From positions 1-7,015 of the forward strand of contig CATYYP010000097.1 in assembly GCA_958415245.1 (NCBI GenBank): a stretch of DNA of 7,015 nucleotides, written 5' to 3'. This DNA is from Schaalia odontolytica. GTDB lineage: Bacteria > Actinomycetota > Actinomycetes > Actinomycetales > Actinomycetaceae. Below, in pieces: positions 1 through 5,943 of the stretch. Numbering within the stretch: position 1 is the stretch's first letter; each line of letters starts with the position of its first letter. The position numbers were made by a program, and so were the translations under genes. The notes beneath the pieces were generated by a model. It saw nothing but the letters and a program-made list of their open reading frames with translations, ran no database searches and was not told the origin of the DNA.

Positions 1-762
1 ATCTATGAATTGACGGTCGCCTTCGAGGGTGTCTCGCCTTCTGATGCCTGGCTTGCGGTTGGCACCTCGACGCTGAGCGCAGTTGTTGGCCTGGTGTTCC
101 TCGCATGGGCCGCTCGCCTCAAGCCCACCGTGTTGTCCTGGTTGGCAGCATTCGGCTGGGGAACCGGTGGCGCGCTGATCTTTGCGGGATACGGCAACGG
201 CGTCATTGACTCCGCTGTCGAGGCGAGCAACCTGAGCGATGAAGCGGTTGATTTCGTGACGTCCGTGCTCACGGGTCCCATCGTGGAAGAGACGGGTAAG
301 GGAATTGGTGTTCTGGCGCTGATTCTCGCTGCTCGTAAGGTGCTCGATCGCCCTGCGCAGGGCGGCGTTCTTGGAGCGCTCGTTGGTCTCGGTTTCGCCT
401 GGGGTGAGGACGTGGGCTACTACGTGAGCGCCCTTGAAAACGGGATGAGCGGACTGTGGGAATCGTTCCTCGTGCGGGCCATCCTTGGCGCATACGCGCA
501 TGCCATCTTTACCGGCGTGTTCGGATACGCGCTGGCCTGGGCGGTGCTGCGAGCAAAGAATGTGCTTACGGGCCTTCTCGTCGCGGTCGGCGGATTCGGC
601 GGAGCACTCGCGCTGCACGCCCAGGCTAACGGCGTTGGGTTCCTGGCCCCCGAGGACTCGTGGAACCTCACCTACGGCGCGATCGAGATCCCCGTTTTCG
701 TCGTGAGCGTCGCTCTCCTCGTGTGGGGCCTGCGCCGCCAGCGGGCTACCCTGGAGGCATGA
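1..762 (+). CDS. PrsW-family intramembrane metalloprotease (5' end probably outside window)
   Basis: Polytopic membrane protein of the PrsW/CPBP-like glutamic/metal-dependent intramembrane protease superfamily. Numbering starts at the first possible start in the window, a TTG at 10 (250 residues). The frame is open to base 1 and no Shine-Dalgarno is visible, so the true start probably lies upstream. Seen motifs: EETGK at 93-97 (the EExxK motif), GFAWGED at 128-134 (the FxxxE motif, with Asp where relatives I recall usually have Asn), AYAHAIFTG at 161-169 with His164, and ALHAQAN at 201-207 with His203 and Asn207. Hydrophobic segments lie near 14-35, 41-61, 98-109, 117-131, 154-178, 186-203 and 227-240. 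The C-terminus LRRQR is basic, hence probably cytoplasmic. Family members cleave membrane proteins; B. subtilis PrsW acts on the anti-sigma factor RsiW. No anti-sigma gene is visible here, so the substrate is unknown. The stop overlaps the next gene's start (ATGA), implying one operon. Family assignment is fairly secure; the role is not. Confidence 0.8.
   Translation: MYELTVAFEGVSPSDAWLAVGTSTLSAVVGLVFLAWAARLKPTVLSWLAAFGWGTGGALIFAGYGNGVIDSAVEASNLSDEAVDFVTSVLTGPIVEETGKGIGVLALILAARKVLDRPAQGGVLGALVGLGFAWGEDVGYYVSALENGMSGLWESFLVRAILGAYAHAIFTGVFGYALAWAVLRAKNVLTGLLVAVGGFGGALALHAQANGVGFLAPEDSWNLTYGAIEIPVFVVSVALLVWGLRRQRATLEA
753..757 (+). promoter_or_regulatory. GGAGG sequence unusually close to the Nudix start codon
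   Basis: A perfect GGAGG lies inside the last codons of the PrsW gene, only one base before the ATG at 759. That is too short for normal Shine-Dalgarno spacing (about 5-9 nt). The Nudix start probably depends on termination-reinitiation at the ATGA overlap, with the GGAGG perhaps helping to hold the terminating ribosome. The next in-frame start, GTG at 780, has no Shine-Dalgarno and would lose little, so ATG 759 is preferred. Confidence 0.4.
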
Positions 763-1259
763 GCGCACTCGACTGGCCTGTGGACGCGGACGGCTATCCC
801 CATCGGGAGGCCGCCCGCGTCCTCCTCTTTGACGACAGCGGACGGGTTCTCTTGGCCAAGGGCCACGACGAGGATCAGCCGGAGCGGTTCTGGTGGTTCA
901 CGATCGGTGGCGGCATCGAAGCGGGCGAGGAGCCGCGCACCGCAGCCGTGCGTGAGGTCTTTGAAGAAACCGGCATCGAGCTGACCCCTGACGACCTGGT
1001 GGGTCCCGTCCTCTACCGGACCGCCGAGTTCGACTTCCTAGCGGTCACCGCCCGGCAGGACGAGTGGTTTTTCATCGCGCAGGCGCCCTCGACCGCCCTG
1101 AGCCGGGACGGATGGACCGAGCTGGAACGCTCCGTCATCGACACCCAGGCCTGGTGGGACATCGACGAGGCTGCCGCGCAGATCCTCGAGTATGCGCGCG
1201 CCTGGCGCGACGGGTGGGATGGGCGCATGATCCGCCTGACAGACACGCGAGAACCCTGA
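759..1259 (+). CDS. Nudix hydrolase
   Basis: Protein of 166 residues, a typical length for a single Nudix domain. The complete Nudix box GX5EX7REUXEEXGU is present at residues 51-73: Gly51, Glu57, Arg65-Glu66, Val67, Glu69-Glu70, Gly72 and Ile73 all match. This box binds the divalent metal and activates water for hydrolysis of nucleoside diphosphates linked to another moiety X. A beta strand with AARVLLFDDSGRVLLAK (18-34) precedes the box, and an aromatic run RFWWFTIGG (43-51) leads into it. The family covers cleaning of oxidised nucleotides, NADH, ADP-ribose, dinucleoside polyphosphates and others. Nothing in the sequence fixes the substrate, so no gene symbol is given. The start is ATG 759, which shares ATGA with the PrsW stop, so the two are probably co-translated. 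The stop is 9 bp from that of convergent serB. Confidence 0.92.
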   Translation: MSALDWPVDADGYPHREAARVLLFDDSGRVLLAKGHDEDQPERFWWFTIGGGIEAGEEPRTAAVREVFEETGIELTPDDLVGPVLYRTAEFDFLAVTARQDEWFFIAQAPSTALSRDGWTELERSVIDTQAWWDIDEAAAQILEYARAWRDGWDGRMIRLTDTREP

Positions 1260-1274
1260 CGTGTCCGGCTAGGC
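1234..1274. terminator. weak hairpin at the convergent Nudix/serB junction
   Basis: An imperfect inverted repeat spans both stop codons. The inner stem is GACACG (1242-1247) with CGTGTC (1260-1265). The outer stem is GCCT (1234-1237) with AGGC (1271-1274), separated from the inner one by an unpaired internal loop. The apical loop is 12 nt. There is no T-tract on either strand, so this is at best a poor bidirectional terminator. It is listed because nothing else between the two convergent genes could end transcription. Confidence 0.2.
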
Positions 1275-1952
1275 AAGGCCGAGGGGAGTGATCGCCAGAG
1301 ACAGGTCCGGCGTGTTCAGCTGGACCGACACCTGCTCGCGCACGGCGGGCTTCGCGCAGAACGCGATACCGACCCCGGCCTCGTGCATCATGGGGATGTC
1401 GTTCGCCCCGTCGCCGATCGCAACCGTGCGCTCGAGGGGGACACCGAGGGACGAGGCCCAGGAACGCAAGCACTCGACCTTCACCTGGGAAGTCACGATG
1501 CGCCCCAGCACGCGGCCCGTCAACATGCCGCCGGCGACCTCGAGGCGGTTCGCCGCGTAGAAATCGATGTCGAGGGAGGCCGCCAGGGGAGCGACCACTT
1601 CCTCGAATCCGCCCGAGACGATGCCGAACTTTCCGCCGGCCCGGTGGACTGCGTCGATCAGCTCGCGAGCGCCCTTCGTGGGGGTGATGGCGGACAAGAC
1701 ATCACCGAAGACGGATTCGGGGACCCCCGTGAGGGTTGCAACGCGCTCGCGCAAAGACTGTGCGAAATCGAGCTCGCCATTCATCGCGCGAGACGTGATC
1801 TCGGCGACGCGCGCCCGCGTGCCCGCAGCTTCGGCGAGCTCTTCGATGACTTCCTGGCTGATCAGCGTCGAATCGACGTCGGTGATGACGAGGCCGGGTG
1901 CCCCGCTGGCACACAGCAGCGGAGCACCCGGCTCGTCAAGACGGTGAGTCAT
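1269..1952 (-). CDS. serB: phosphoserine phosphatase (SerB, HAD superfamily)
   Basis: Hydrolyses O-phospho-L-serine to serine, the last step of the phosphorylated serine pathway, in the cytoplasm. The 227-residue protein (from ATG 1952) shows the HAD motifs in order. Motif I is DVDSTL (25-30), with nucleophile Asp25 and acid/base Asp27. Motif II is SGG (113-115). Motif III Lys is 158 in SQVKVECL. Motif IV is GDGANDIPM (180-188), with metal ligand Asp181 and Asp185. The cap region carries NGELDFAQSLRERV, typical of SerB, where the Glu and Arg contact substrate. It lacks the N-terminal ACT domains found in the longer M. tuberculosis SerB2, so serine feedback through ACT domains is not expected. 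Two starts are possible: ATG at 1952, or GTG at 1958, whose GTGA overlaps the glgC stop. Neither has a strong Shine-Dalgarno; ATG is chosen for codon preference. It lies directly downstream of glgC and is presumably co-transcribed and coupled with it. Confidence 0.93.
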   Translation of the reverse strand: MTHRLDEPGAPLLCASGAPGLVITDVDSTLISQEVIEELAEAAGTRARVAEITSRAMNGELDFAQSLRERVATLTGVPESVFGDVLSAITPTKGARELIDAVHRAGGKFGIVSGGFEEVVAPLAASLDIDFYAANRLEVAGGMLTGRVLGRIVTSQVKVECLRSWASSLGVPLERTVAIGDGANDIPMMHEAGVGIAFCAKPAVREQVSVQLNTPDLSLAITPLGLA

Positions 1953-1954
1953 GC

Positions 1955-3190
1955 TCACTTGCGGACGACCGCACCCTTGGGAACGACCGTAATGCCGGAC
2001 TCGGTGACGGTGAAGCCGCGCTCGCGATCGTGGTCAAGATCGACGCCGACGACGGCGCCTTCCTCAACGACGACGTTCTTGTCCAGAATCGTCTTCACGA
2101 CCCGGGCCGAGCGGCCGATGCGACAGCCGTGCATAACGACGGAATCCTCGATCTTCGCCCACGAGTGGACGTAGGTGTTCGGGGAAATGATCGAGCGCAC
2201 GATCTCACCGCCGGAGACGATGACGCCGGGGGAGACGAACGAGTCGATCGCGTGACCCAGACGATCCGCATCGCCGTAGACGAACTTGGCCGGCGGCAGC
2301 GAGCCGTCGATCATCGTCATGGTCGGCCAGTCGCGGTTGTACAGGTTGAACACCGGGTGCACCGAGATCAGGTCCATGTTCGCCTCGTAGTAGGCGTCCA
2401 GGGTACCGACGTCACGCCAGTAGTCGCGGTCGCGGTCGGTCGACCCCGGCACGTCGTTGTCCTGGAAGTCGTAGACGCCGCACTCGCCGCGCTCGACGAA
2501 CCACGGGATGATGTTGCCACCCATGTCGTGCTTCGAATCGGGGTCGGCCGCATCTTCACGCAGAGCGTTGACCAGATCCTTCGTGGTGAACACGTAGTTG
2601 CCCATGGAGGCGAGGACCTTGGTGGGATCGTCGGGCAGGCCCACGGCGTTCTTCGGCTTCTCGAGGAAGTTCTTGACGACCCCGTTCTCGCCGTCGATGA
2701 CGCCGAGCGCCGAAGCCAGCTCGATCGGCTGACGGATGCCGGCGACCGTGGCGGGCAGGCCCGAATCGATGTGGTGCTGGACCATCTGCGAGAAGTCCAT
2801 ACGGTAGATGTTGTCCGCACCGATGATGACGATGTACTCCGGCTGCTCGTCGTCGACGATGTTCAGCGACTGGTAGATGGCATCCGCGCTACCCAGGTAC
2901 CAGTGCGGGCCGCGACGCTGCTGAGCCGGCACAGGAGCAATGAAGTTGCCGAGTAGGGGAGACGTGTACCAGGTCTTTGTGACGTGGCGGTCGAGCGAAT
3001 GGGACTTGTACTGCGTCAAGACAACAATCTTGAGGTATCCGGAATTCACGATGTTCGACAGCGCGAAATCGATCAGACGGAAGTGACCACCGAACGGAAC
3101 TGCCGGCTTTGCACGGTCATCCGTCAGGGGCATCAGTCGCTTACCCTCACCGCCCGCGAGAACGATTGCCAGGACGTGGTTCTTTGCCAT
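1955..3190 (-). CDS. glgC: glucose-1-phosphate adenylyltransferase (ADP-glucose pyrophosphorylase)
   Basis: Makes ADP-glucose and pyrophosphate from ATP and alpha-glucose-1-phosphate, the committed step of bacterial glycogen/alpha-glucan synthesis. The protein is 411 residues, close to family length. Seen motifs: nucleotide-binding LAGGEGKRL (11-19), KPAVPFGG (28-35), [11 protein letters not shown] (97-107), [10 protein letters not shown] (124-133) with the expected catalytic Asp126, FLEKP (175-179) with Lys178 matching the sugar-phosphate-binding Lys, and [14 protein letters not shown] (258-271). The C-terminal part from about 300 is a left-handed beta-helix with repeats such as [21 protein letters not shown] (from 322). 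The start ATG 3190 is set by a GAGG Shine-Dalgarno 6 nt upstream and by the family N-terminus. The frame stays open for 20 further codons upstream, but these have no family character. It is divergent from the GT4 glucosyltransferase gene and upstream of serB. Allosteric control by sugar phosphates is a family property not readable here. Confidence 0.97.
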   Translation of the reverse strand: MAKNHVLAIVLAGGEGKRLMPLTDDRAKPAVPFGGHFRLIDFALSNIVNSGYLKIVVLTQYKSHSLDRHVTKTWYTSPLLGNFIAPVPAQQRRGPHWYLGSADAIYQSLNIVDDEQPEYIVIIGADNIYRMDFSQMVQHHIDSGLPATVAGIRQPIELASALGVIDGENGVVKNFLEKPKNAVGLPDDPTKVLASMGNYVFTTKDLVNALREDAADPDSKHDMGGNIIPWFVERGECGVYDFQDNDVPGSTDRDRDYWRDVGTLDAYYEANMDLISVHPVFNLYNRDWPTMTMIDGSLPPAKFVYGDADRLGHAIDSFVSPGVIVSGGEIVRSIISPNTYVHSWAKIEDSVVMHGCRIGRSARVVKTILDKNVVVEEGAVVGVDLDHDRERGFTVTESGITVVPKGAVVRK

Positions 3191-3194
3191 GTGG

Positions 3195-3202
3195 CACCTC
3201 TT
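3195..3202 (-). promoter_or_regulatory. glgC ribosome binding site
   Basis: On the minus strand AAGAGGTG precedes the ATG, with GAGG ending 6 nt before it. It fixes the glgC start at 3190 rather than at the upstream in-frame codon near 3250. Confidence 0.7.
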
Positions 3203-3240
3203 CGTTGGTCGAGTGGACCCGCATCGGCGCGAATCCGTGG

Positions 3241-3300
3241 GAGTGGTCACACTGTATTACAAATGTCTATCGATAGCTACACTGTCTCGTTTTCGACTAG
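3241..3300. promoter_or_regulatory. divergent glgC-glgA/glgM promoter region with repeats
   Basis: This is the AT-richer core of the 171-bp divergent spacer and the natural place for both promoters. Seen: a perfect 10-bp palindrome CTATCGATAG (3267-3276), flanked by two direct copies of ACACTGT (3249-3255 and 3279-3285) exactly 30 bp apart. For the + strand gene, ATTACA (3256-3261) and TACACT (3278-3283) lie 16 bp apart and match sigma-70 consensus at 4 of 6 positions each. This is only a candidate. No convincing -35/-10 pair was found for glgC; the best single element on the minus strand is TAGACA (3264-3269). Promoter assignment is tentative; the repeats are directly visible. Confidence 0.35.
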
Positions 3301-3307
3301 CGGTGAC

Positions 3308-3333
3308 GTGAGATCGGATACGATGTATCTCAC
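3308..3333. repeat. inverted repeat upstream of glgA/glgM (operator or leader hairpin candidate)
   Basis: Perfect 7-bp arms GTGAGAT (3308-3314) and ATCTCAC (3327-3333) are separated by 12 bp. A second, overlapping inverted repeat with a different centre, GATAC (3317-3321) and GTATC (3325-3329), shares the right arm. The two cannot form as hairpins at the same time. It ends 28 bp before the glgA start, so it could be an operator for a dimeric repressor or a structure in the mRNA leader. No regulator is encoded in the window. Confidence 0.45.
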
Positions 3334-3347
3334 ACGTCGCTCCCGTC

Positions 3348-3354
3348 GGAAGGA
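3348..3354 (+). promoter_or_regulatory. glgA/glgM ribosome binding site
   Basis: GGAAGGA lies 7 nt before ATG 3362. It decides the start, because the reading frame is open far upstream (to about 2984, running opposite glgC), where the encoded residues have no family character. Confidence 0.75.
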
Positions 3355-3361
3355 CCCCACC

Positions 3362-4585
3362 ATGCGCGTTGATCTCCTTACCCGTGAATACCCGCCTCAC
3401 GTCTACGGAGGAGCCGGTGTCCACGTGCTCGAACTGGCCAAGGTCCTGCGCGGCCTCGTCGATGACCTGCGTGTCCAGGCGTTTGACGGTCCGCGCGAAG
3501 CGGGTACCGATGGAGCCGACCCGGGCGTGACCGGACATGCCGATTTGCCTCAGCTGGCCGGAGTGAACGCCGCGCTGCGCACGCTTGGTGTCGACCTCGA
3601 GATCGCTGCTGCGTGCGAGGGTTCTGACCTGGTTCACTCCCACACCTGGTACGCGAATTTTGCCGGACACGTTGCGTCGCTTCTCGGCGACATCCCGCAC
3701 GTGATCTCAGCGCACTCGCTTGAGCCGCTGCGCCCGTGGAAGGCTGAGCAGCTCGGCGGTGGCTACCGCCTGTCCTCCTACGTGGAGAAGACGGCCTACG
3801 AGGCTGCGAGCGCGATCGTCGCCGTCTCGAACGGCATGCGTGACGACATTCTGCGCTGCTACCCCGGCGTTGATCCCGAGCGCGTGCACGTCATCCACAA
3901 CGGCATCGACCTGAACAAGTGGCACGCCCCCGAGGGTGAGGCGGGCGAGGAGCTGCGCGCCCGCGTACTCGCCGAGCACGGTATTGACCCGTCTCGTCGC
4001 ACGGTCGTGTTCGTCGGCCGCATCACCCGCCAGAAGGGCCTCCCGTACTTCCTGCGCGCCGCCCAGCTTCTGCCCGATGACGTTCAGCTTGTGCTGTGCG
4101 CCGGCGCTCCCGACACCCCCGAAATCGCGGCCGAGGTCGAGGGCCTCGTCGCCGAGCTGCGCGCTCGCCGCTCCGGCGTCGTCCTCATCTCCGAGATGCT
4201 CCCGCAGCCCGAGGTGGCGGCGATCCTGTCCTCGGCGCAGGTCTTCATCACGCCGTCGGTGTACGAGCCCCTCGGCATCGTCAACCTGGAGGCGATGGCC
4301 CTCGGCCTGCCCGTCGTCGGCACCGCGACCGGCGGCATCCCCGACGTCATCGTCGATGGAGAGACCGGCTACCTCGTGCCGATCGACCAGAAGCAGGATG
4401 GCACGGGAACCCCGCTCGATCCTCGCGCCTTTGAGGAAGCGATGGCTGATCGCCTGGTGCGTGTCCTCGACGATCCTGAGCTGGGTCGTCGTATGGGTGA
4501 GGCAGGCCTCGTTCGCGCCCGCGATCACTTCTCCTGGGAAGCGATCGGCGTGAAGACCGCCGAGCTGTACCGTTCGCTCGTTTAG
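3362..4585 (+). CDS. glgA: GT4 ADP-glucose-dependent glucosyltransferase (actinobacterial glycogen synthase / GlgM type)
   Basis: Cytoplasmic GT-B enzyme of 407 residues. The N-terminal acceptor domain starts MRVDLLTREYPPHVYGGAG, with the glycine-rich YGGAG at 15-19, then HSHTWYANF (92-100) and SAHSLEPLRPWK (116-127). The C-terminal donor domain has GRITRQKG (219-226), whose Arg220 and Lys225 should bind the donor diphosphate. The EX7E motif runs from Glu302 to Glu310 in EPLGIVNLE, followed by GTATGGIPDVI (320-330). This is the GT4 form found in Actinomycetota, not the GT5 GlgA of E. coli. The M. tuberculosis homologue Rv1212c, also divergent from glgC, was shown to make maltose-1-phosphate from ADP-glucose and glucose-1-phosphate and was renamed GlgM. 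Whether this protein extends glycogen or makes maltose-1-phosphate cannot be told from sequence. No glgE or glgB is in the window to decide. The start rests on the Shine-Dalgarno at 3348-3354. Confidence 0.92.
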   Translation: MRVDLLTREYPPHVYGGAGVHVLELAKVLRGLVDDLRVQAFDGPREAGTDGADPGVTGHADLPQLAGVNAALRTLGVDLEIAAACEGSDLVHSHTWYANFAGHVASLLGDIPHVISAHSLEPLRPWKAEQLGGGYRLSSYVEKTAYEAASAIVAVSNGMRDDILRCYPGVDPERVHVIHNGIDLNKWHAPEGEAGEELRARVLAEHGIDPSRRTVVFVGRITRQKGLPYFLRAAQLLPDDVQLVLCAGAPDTPEIAAEVEGLVAELRARRSGVVLISEMLPQPEVAAILSSAQVFITPSVYEPLGIVNLEAMALGLPVVGTATGGIPDVIVDGETGYLVPIDQKQDGTGTPLDPRAFEEAMADRLVRVLDDPELGRRMGEAGLVRARDHFSWEAIGVKTAELYRSLV

Positions 4586-4609
4586 GGCGCACGTCACCCT
4601 ATAGACGAC

Positions 4610-4615
4610 TAGGCT
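4610..4615 (+). promoter_or_regulatory. candidate -10 element of a leaderless promoter before the ABC ATPase
   Basis: TAGGCT matches the actinobacterial TANNNT -10 pattern and ends 6 nt before ATG 4622. No Shine-Dalgarno lies before this ATG. That spacing would put transcription initiation at or next to the A of the ATG, giving a leaderless mRNA, which is common in Actinomycetota. No good -35 box is seen in the 36-bp gap after the glgA stop. Confidence 0.4.
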
Positions 4616-4621
4616 GGATAC

Positions 4622-5410
4622 ATGACTTACGTCCTGAATCTTTCTCACGTGTCCCTCCAACGCGGGGACACGCAGGTCCTATCCGACGTCTCGTGGTCGA
4701 CGCGCCCGCGCCAGCACTGGGTCATCGTCGGCCCGAATGGCGCCGGCAAGACCACGCTGGCGCGCGTGGCCTCGGGCCGTATCGCTCCCGATAGCGGAGA
4801 GGTGACGGTGTCGGAGACCGATTTGTCGCACGCCGACCCCTCAGAGATCGCCACGCGCGTGGGGCTCTCGTCGGCCGCGGTGGGGGCCAAGATCGTGCCG
4901 ACTCAGTCGGTCCTCGACACGGTGCGCAGCGCCGCCTGGGGCCTTGCCGTCGCCCACGACGAGGAATACGAGCAGGTCGATGATGAACGCGCCCAGGCGC
5001 TCATGGACATCTTCGGTGTCTCTCACCTTGCCCAGCGCGAGTTTTCGACGCTCTCCGAGGGCGAGGCCCAGCGCGTGCTGCTGGCGCGCGCCCTCATGAC
5101 CGACCCTGAGGTGCTCATCCTCGACGAGCCGACCTCGGGCCTCGACCTGGGTGCTCGCGAGCTGCTAATCGCCGCTCTGTCGGAGATCATGCAGGGTTCG
5201 AAGTCTCCGCAGGTCATCCTGGTGACGCATCAGATCGAAGAGATCCCCGCGGGTGTCACGCACTGCGCGATCATGTCGAACGGTGCGATCACGCACCAGG
5301 GGCCGATTGAAGACGTCCTGACGGGTGTCAACCTATCCGAGGTGTACGGCATGCCTCTGCTTGCTGGCAACACTGACGGGCGCTGGTGGGCGCGCGGTGT
5401 GAGCGCGTGA
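4622..5410 (+). CDS. stand-alone ABC transporter-type ATPase (YlmA/ModF-like)
   Basis: A single ATP-binding cassette of 262 residues with no membrane segments. Seen in order: Walker A GPNGAGKTT (37-45, Lys43), a variant signature LSEGE (144-148) in place of LSGGQ, Walker B VLILDEP (164-170, Asp168 and catalytic Glu169), D-loop SGLD (172-175), and H-loop THQIEEIPAGVTH (202-214, His203). The Q-loop is unclear: after Walker A the expected region reads RVGLSSAAVGAK (79-90), with no Gln. The EEIP-x-GVTH block after the H-loop His resembles, from memory, the YlmA/ModF-type soluble ABC proteins, whose transport role is unproven. No permease gene is next to it, so a substrate cannot be named. The downstream nfeD starts 19 bp after its stop, suggesting co-transcription. 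The start ATG 4622 agrees with the beginning of the conserved domain and the probable leaderless promoter. Confidence 0.9.
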   Translation: MTYVLNLSHVSLQRGDTQVLSDVSWSTRPRQHWVIVGPNGAGKTTLARVASGRIAPDSGEVTVSETDLSHADPSEIATRVGLSSAAVGAKIVPTQSVLDTVRSAAWGLAVAHDEEYEQVDDERAQALMDIFGVSHLAQREFSTLSEGEAQRVLLARALMTDPEVLILDEPTSGLDLGARELLIAALSEIMQGSKSPQVILVTHQIEEIPAGVTHCAIMSNGAITHQGPIEDVLTGVNLSEVYGMPLLAGNTDGRWWARGVSA

Positions 5411-5429
5411 GAATAGGAGCGTAAGCGGT

Positions 5430-5897
5430 ATGTGGTGGCTGTGGATTCTCGGCGCTCTCCTCTGCGGAATCGTCGAGGTCATGAGCGTGAGCTTCGTCTT
5501 CCTCATGTTTGCGATCGGCGCGTTGGCGGCGGGCATCGCGGGCGCGTTCGGCGCAAACCTGACGGTTCAGGTCATCGTCTTCATTGTCGTCTCGATTGCT
5601 CTCCTGGTCATCCTGCGTCCCTTCCTGAAAGGGCGTATCGACCGGTCCAGCGGTTACGTTCCCAGCAACACTGACGGTCTTATTGGCAAGACCGGATACG
5701 TGACCGAGGCCGTGGGAGAGCGTCACGGGCGTATCCAGTTCTCGGGTGGAGAGTGGAGCGCACGCACTGAGGGGCCCACGCTGCCCGTTGGCGCCGAGGT
5801 TCGTGTTGACCGCATCGACGGTGCAACCGCCGTCGTGAGCGCCCTCGACCCGGCTTCTGCGGCTCCGACACATCCTTATGGAGACTCGATCTCCTGA
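5430..5897 (+). CDS. short NfeD-family membrane protein
   Basis: Protein of 155 residues with the short-form NfeD layout. Three hydrophobic segments lie at about 2-20, 21-40 and 47-64, followed by a basic turn (RPFLKGR, 63-69) and a soluble C-terminal beta-rich domain. In this domain GLIGKTGYVTEAV (83-95), GRIQFSGGEWSAR (99-111) and GAEVRVDRIDGATAVV (120-135) form the typical NfeD OB-fold (PF01957). It lacks the N-terminal ClpP-like serine protease domain of long NfeD proteins. Short NfeD proteins are usually encoded beside an SPFH protein and are thought to act with it in membrane microdomain organisation or quality control (as E. coli YbbJ with QmcA). The SPFH gene follows directly. AGGAG (5415-5419) lies 10 nt before ATG 5430, a slightly long but usable spacing. 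The exact function is unknown. Confidence 0.9.
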   Translation: MWWLWILGALLCGIVEVMSVSFVFLMFAIGALAAGIAGAFGANLTVQVIVFIVVSIALLVILRPFLKGRIDRSSGYVPSNTDGLIGKTGYVTEAVGERHGRIQFSGGEWSARTEGPTLPVGAEVRVDRIDGATAVVSALDPASAAPTHPYGDSIS

Positions 5898-5943
5898 TCC
5901 CGCACATCTTGTATTTTCATTGACGTAAGAAAGGAAAGACGCT

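Noticed and set aside
1898..2956. 352-codon open frame on the + strand opposite glgC, and a similar one at 1383-2174
   Set aside because: Composition is Val/Asp/Arg-rich with no domain character, it lies antisense to well-conserved serB/glgC, and has no good ribosome binding site. It is a high-GC shadow of real codons.
3207..3219. GGTC/GACC inverted repeat in the glgC leader
   Set aside because: Four-bp arms are expected by chance in a region of this size.
2984..3361. Upstream in-frame extension of the GT4 gene
   Set aside because: The family N-terminus MRVDLLTREYPPHVYGGAG begins at 3362 with GGAAGGA at ideal spacing; upstream codons overlap divergent glgC and the promoter region.
4583..4601. 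TAGGG/CCCTA inverted repeat after the GT4 stop as a terminator
   Set aside because: Only 5-bp arms with a 9-nt loop and no T-tract; too weak to call.
3707..4660. 317-codon open frame on the - strand opposite the GT4 gene
   Set aside because: It mirrors a strongly motif-supported gene; the product has no recognisable motifs. GC-bias shadow.
5898..5943. Promoter in the nfeD-SPFH gap (TTGACG at 5919-5924 as -35)
   Set aside because: A -10 at the right spacing would fall at the SPFH start codon and none is seen; read-through from nfeD is the simpler view.
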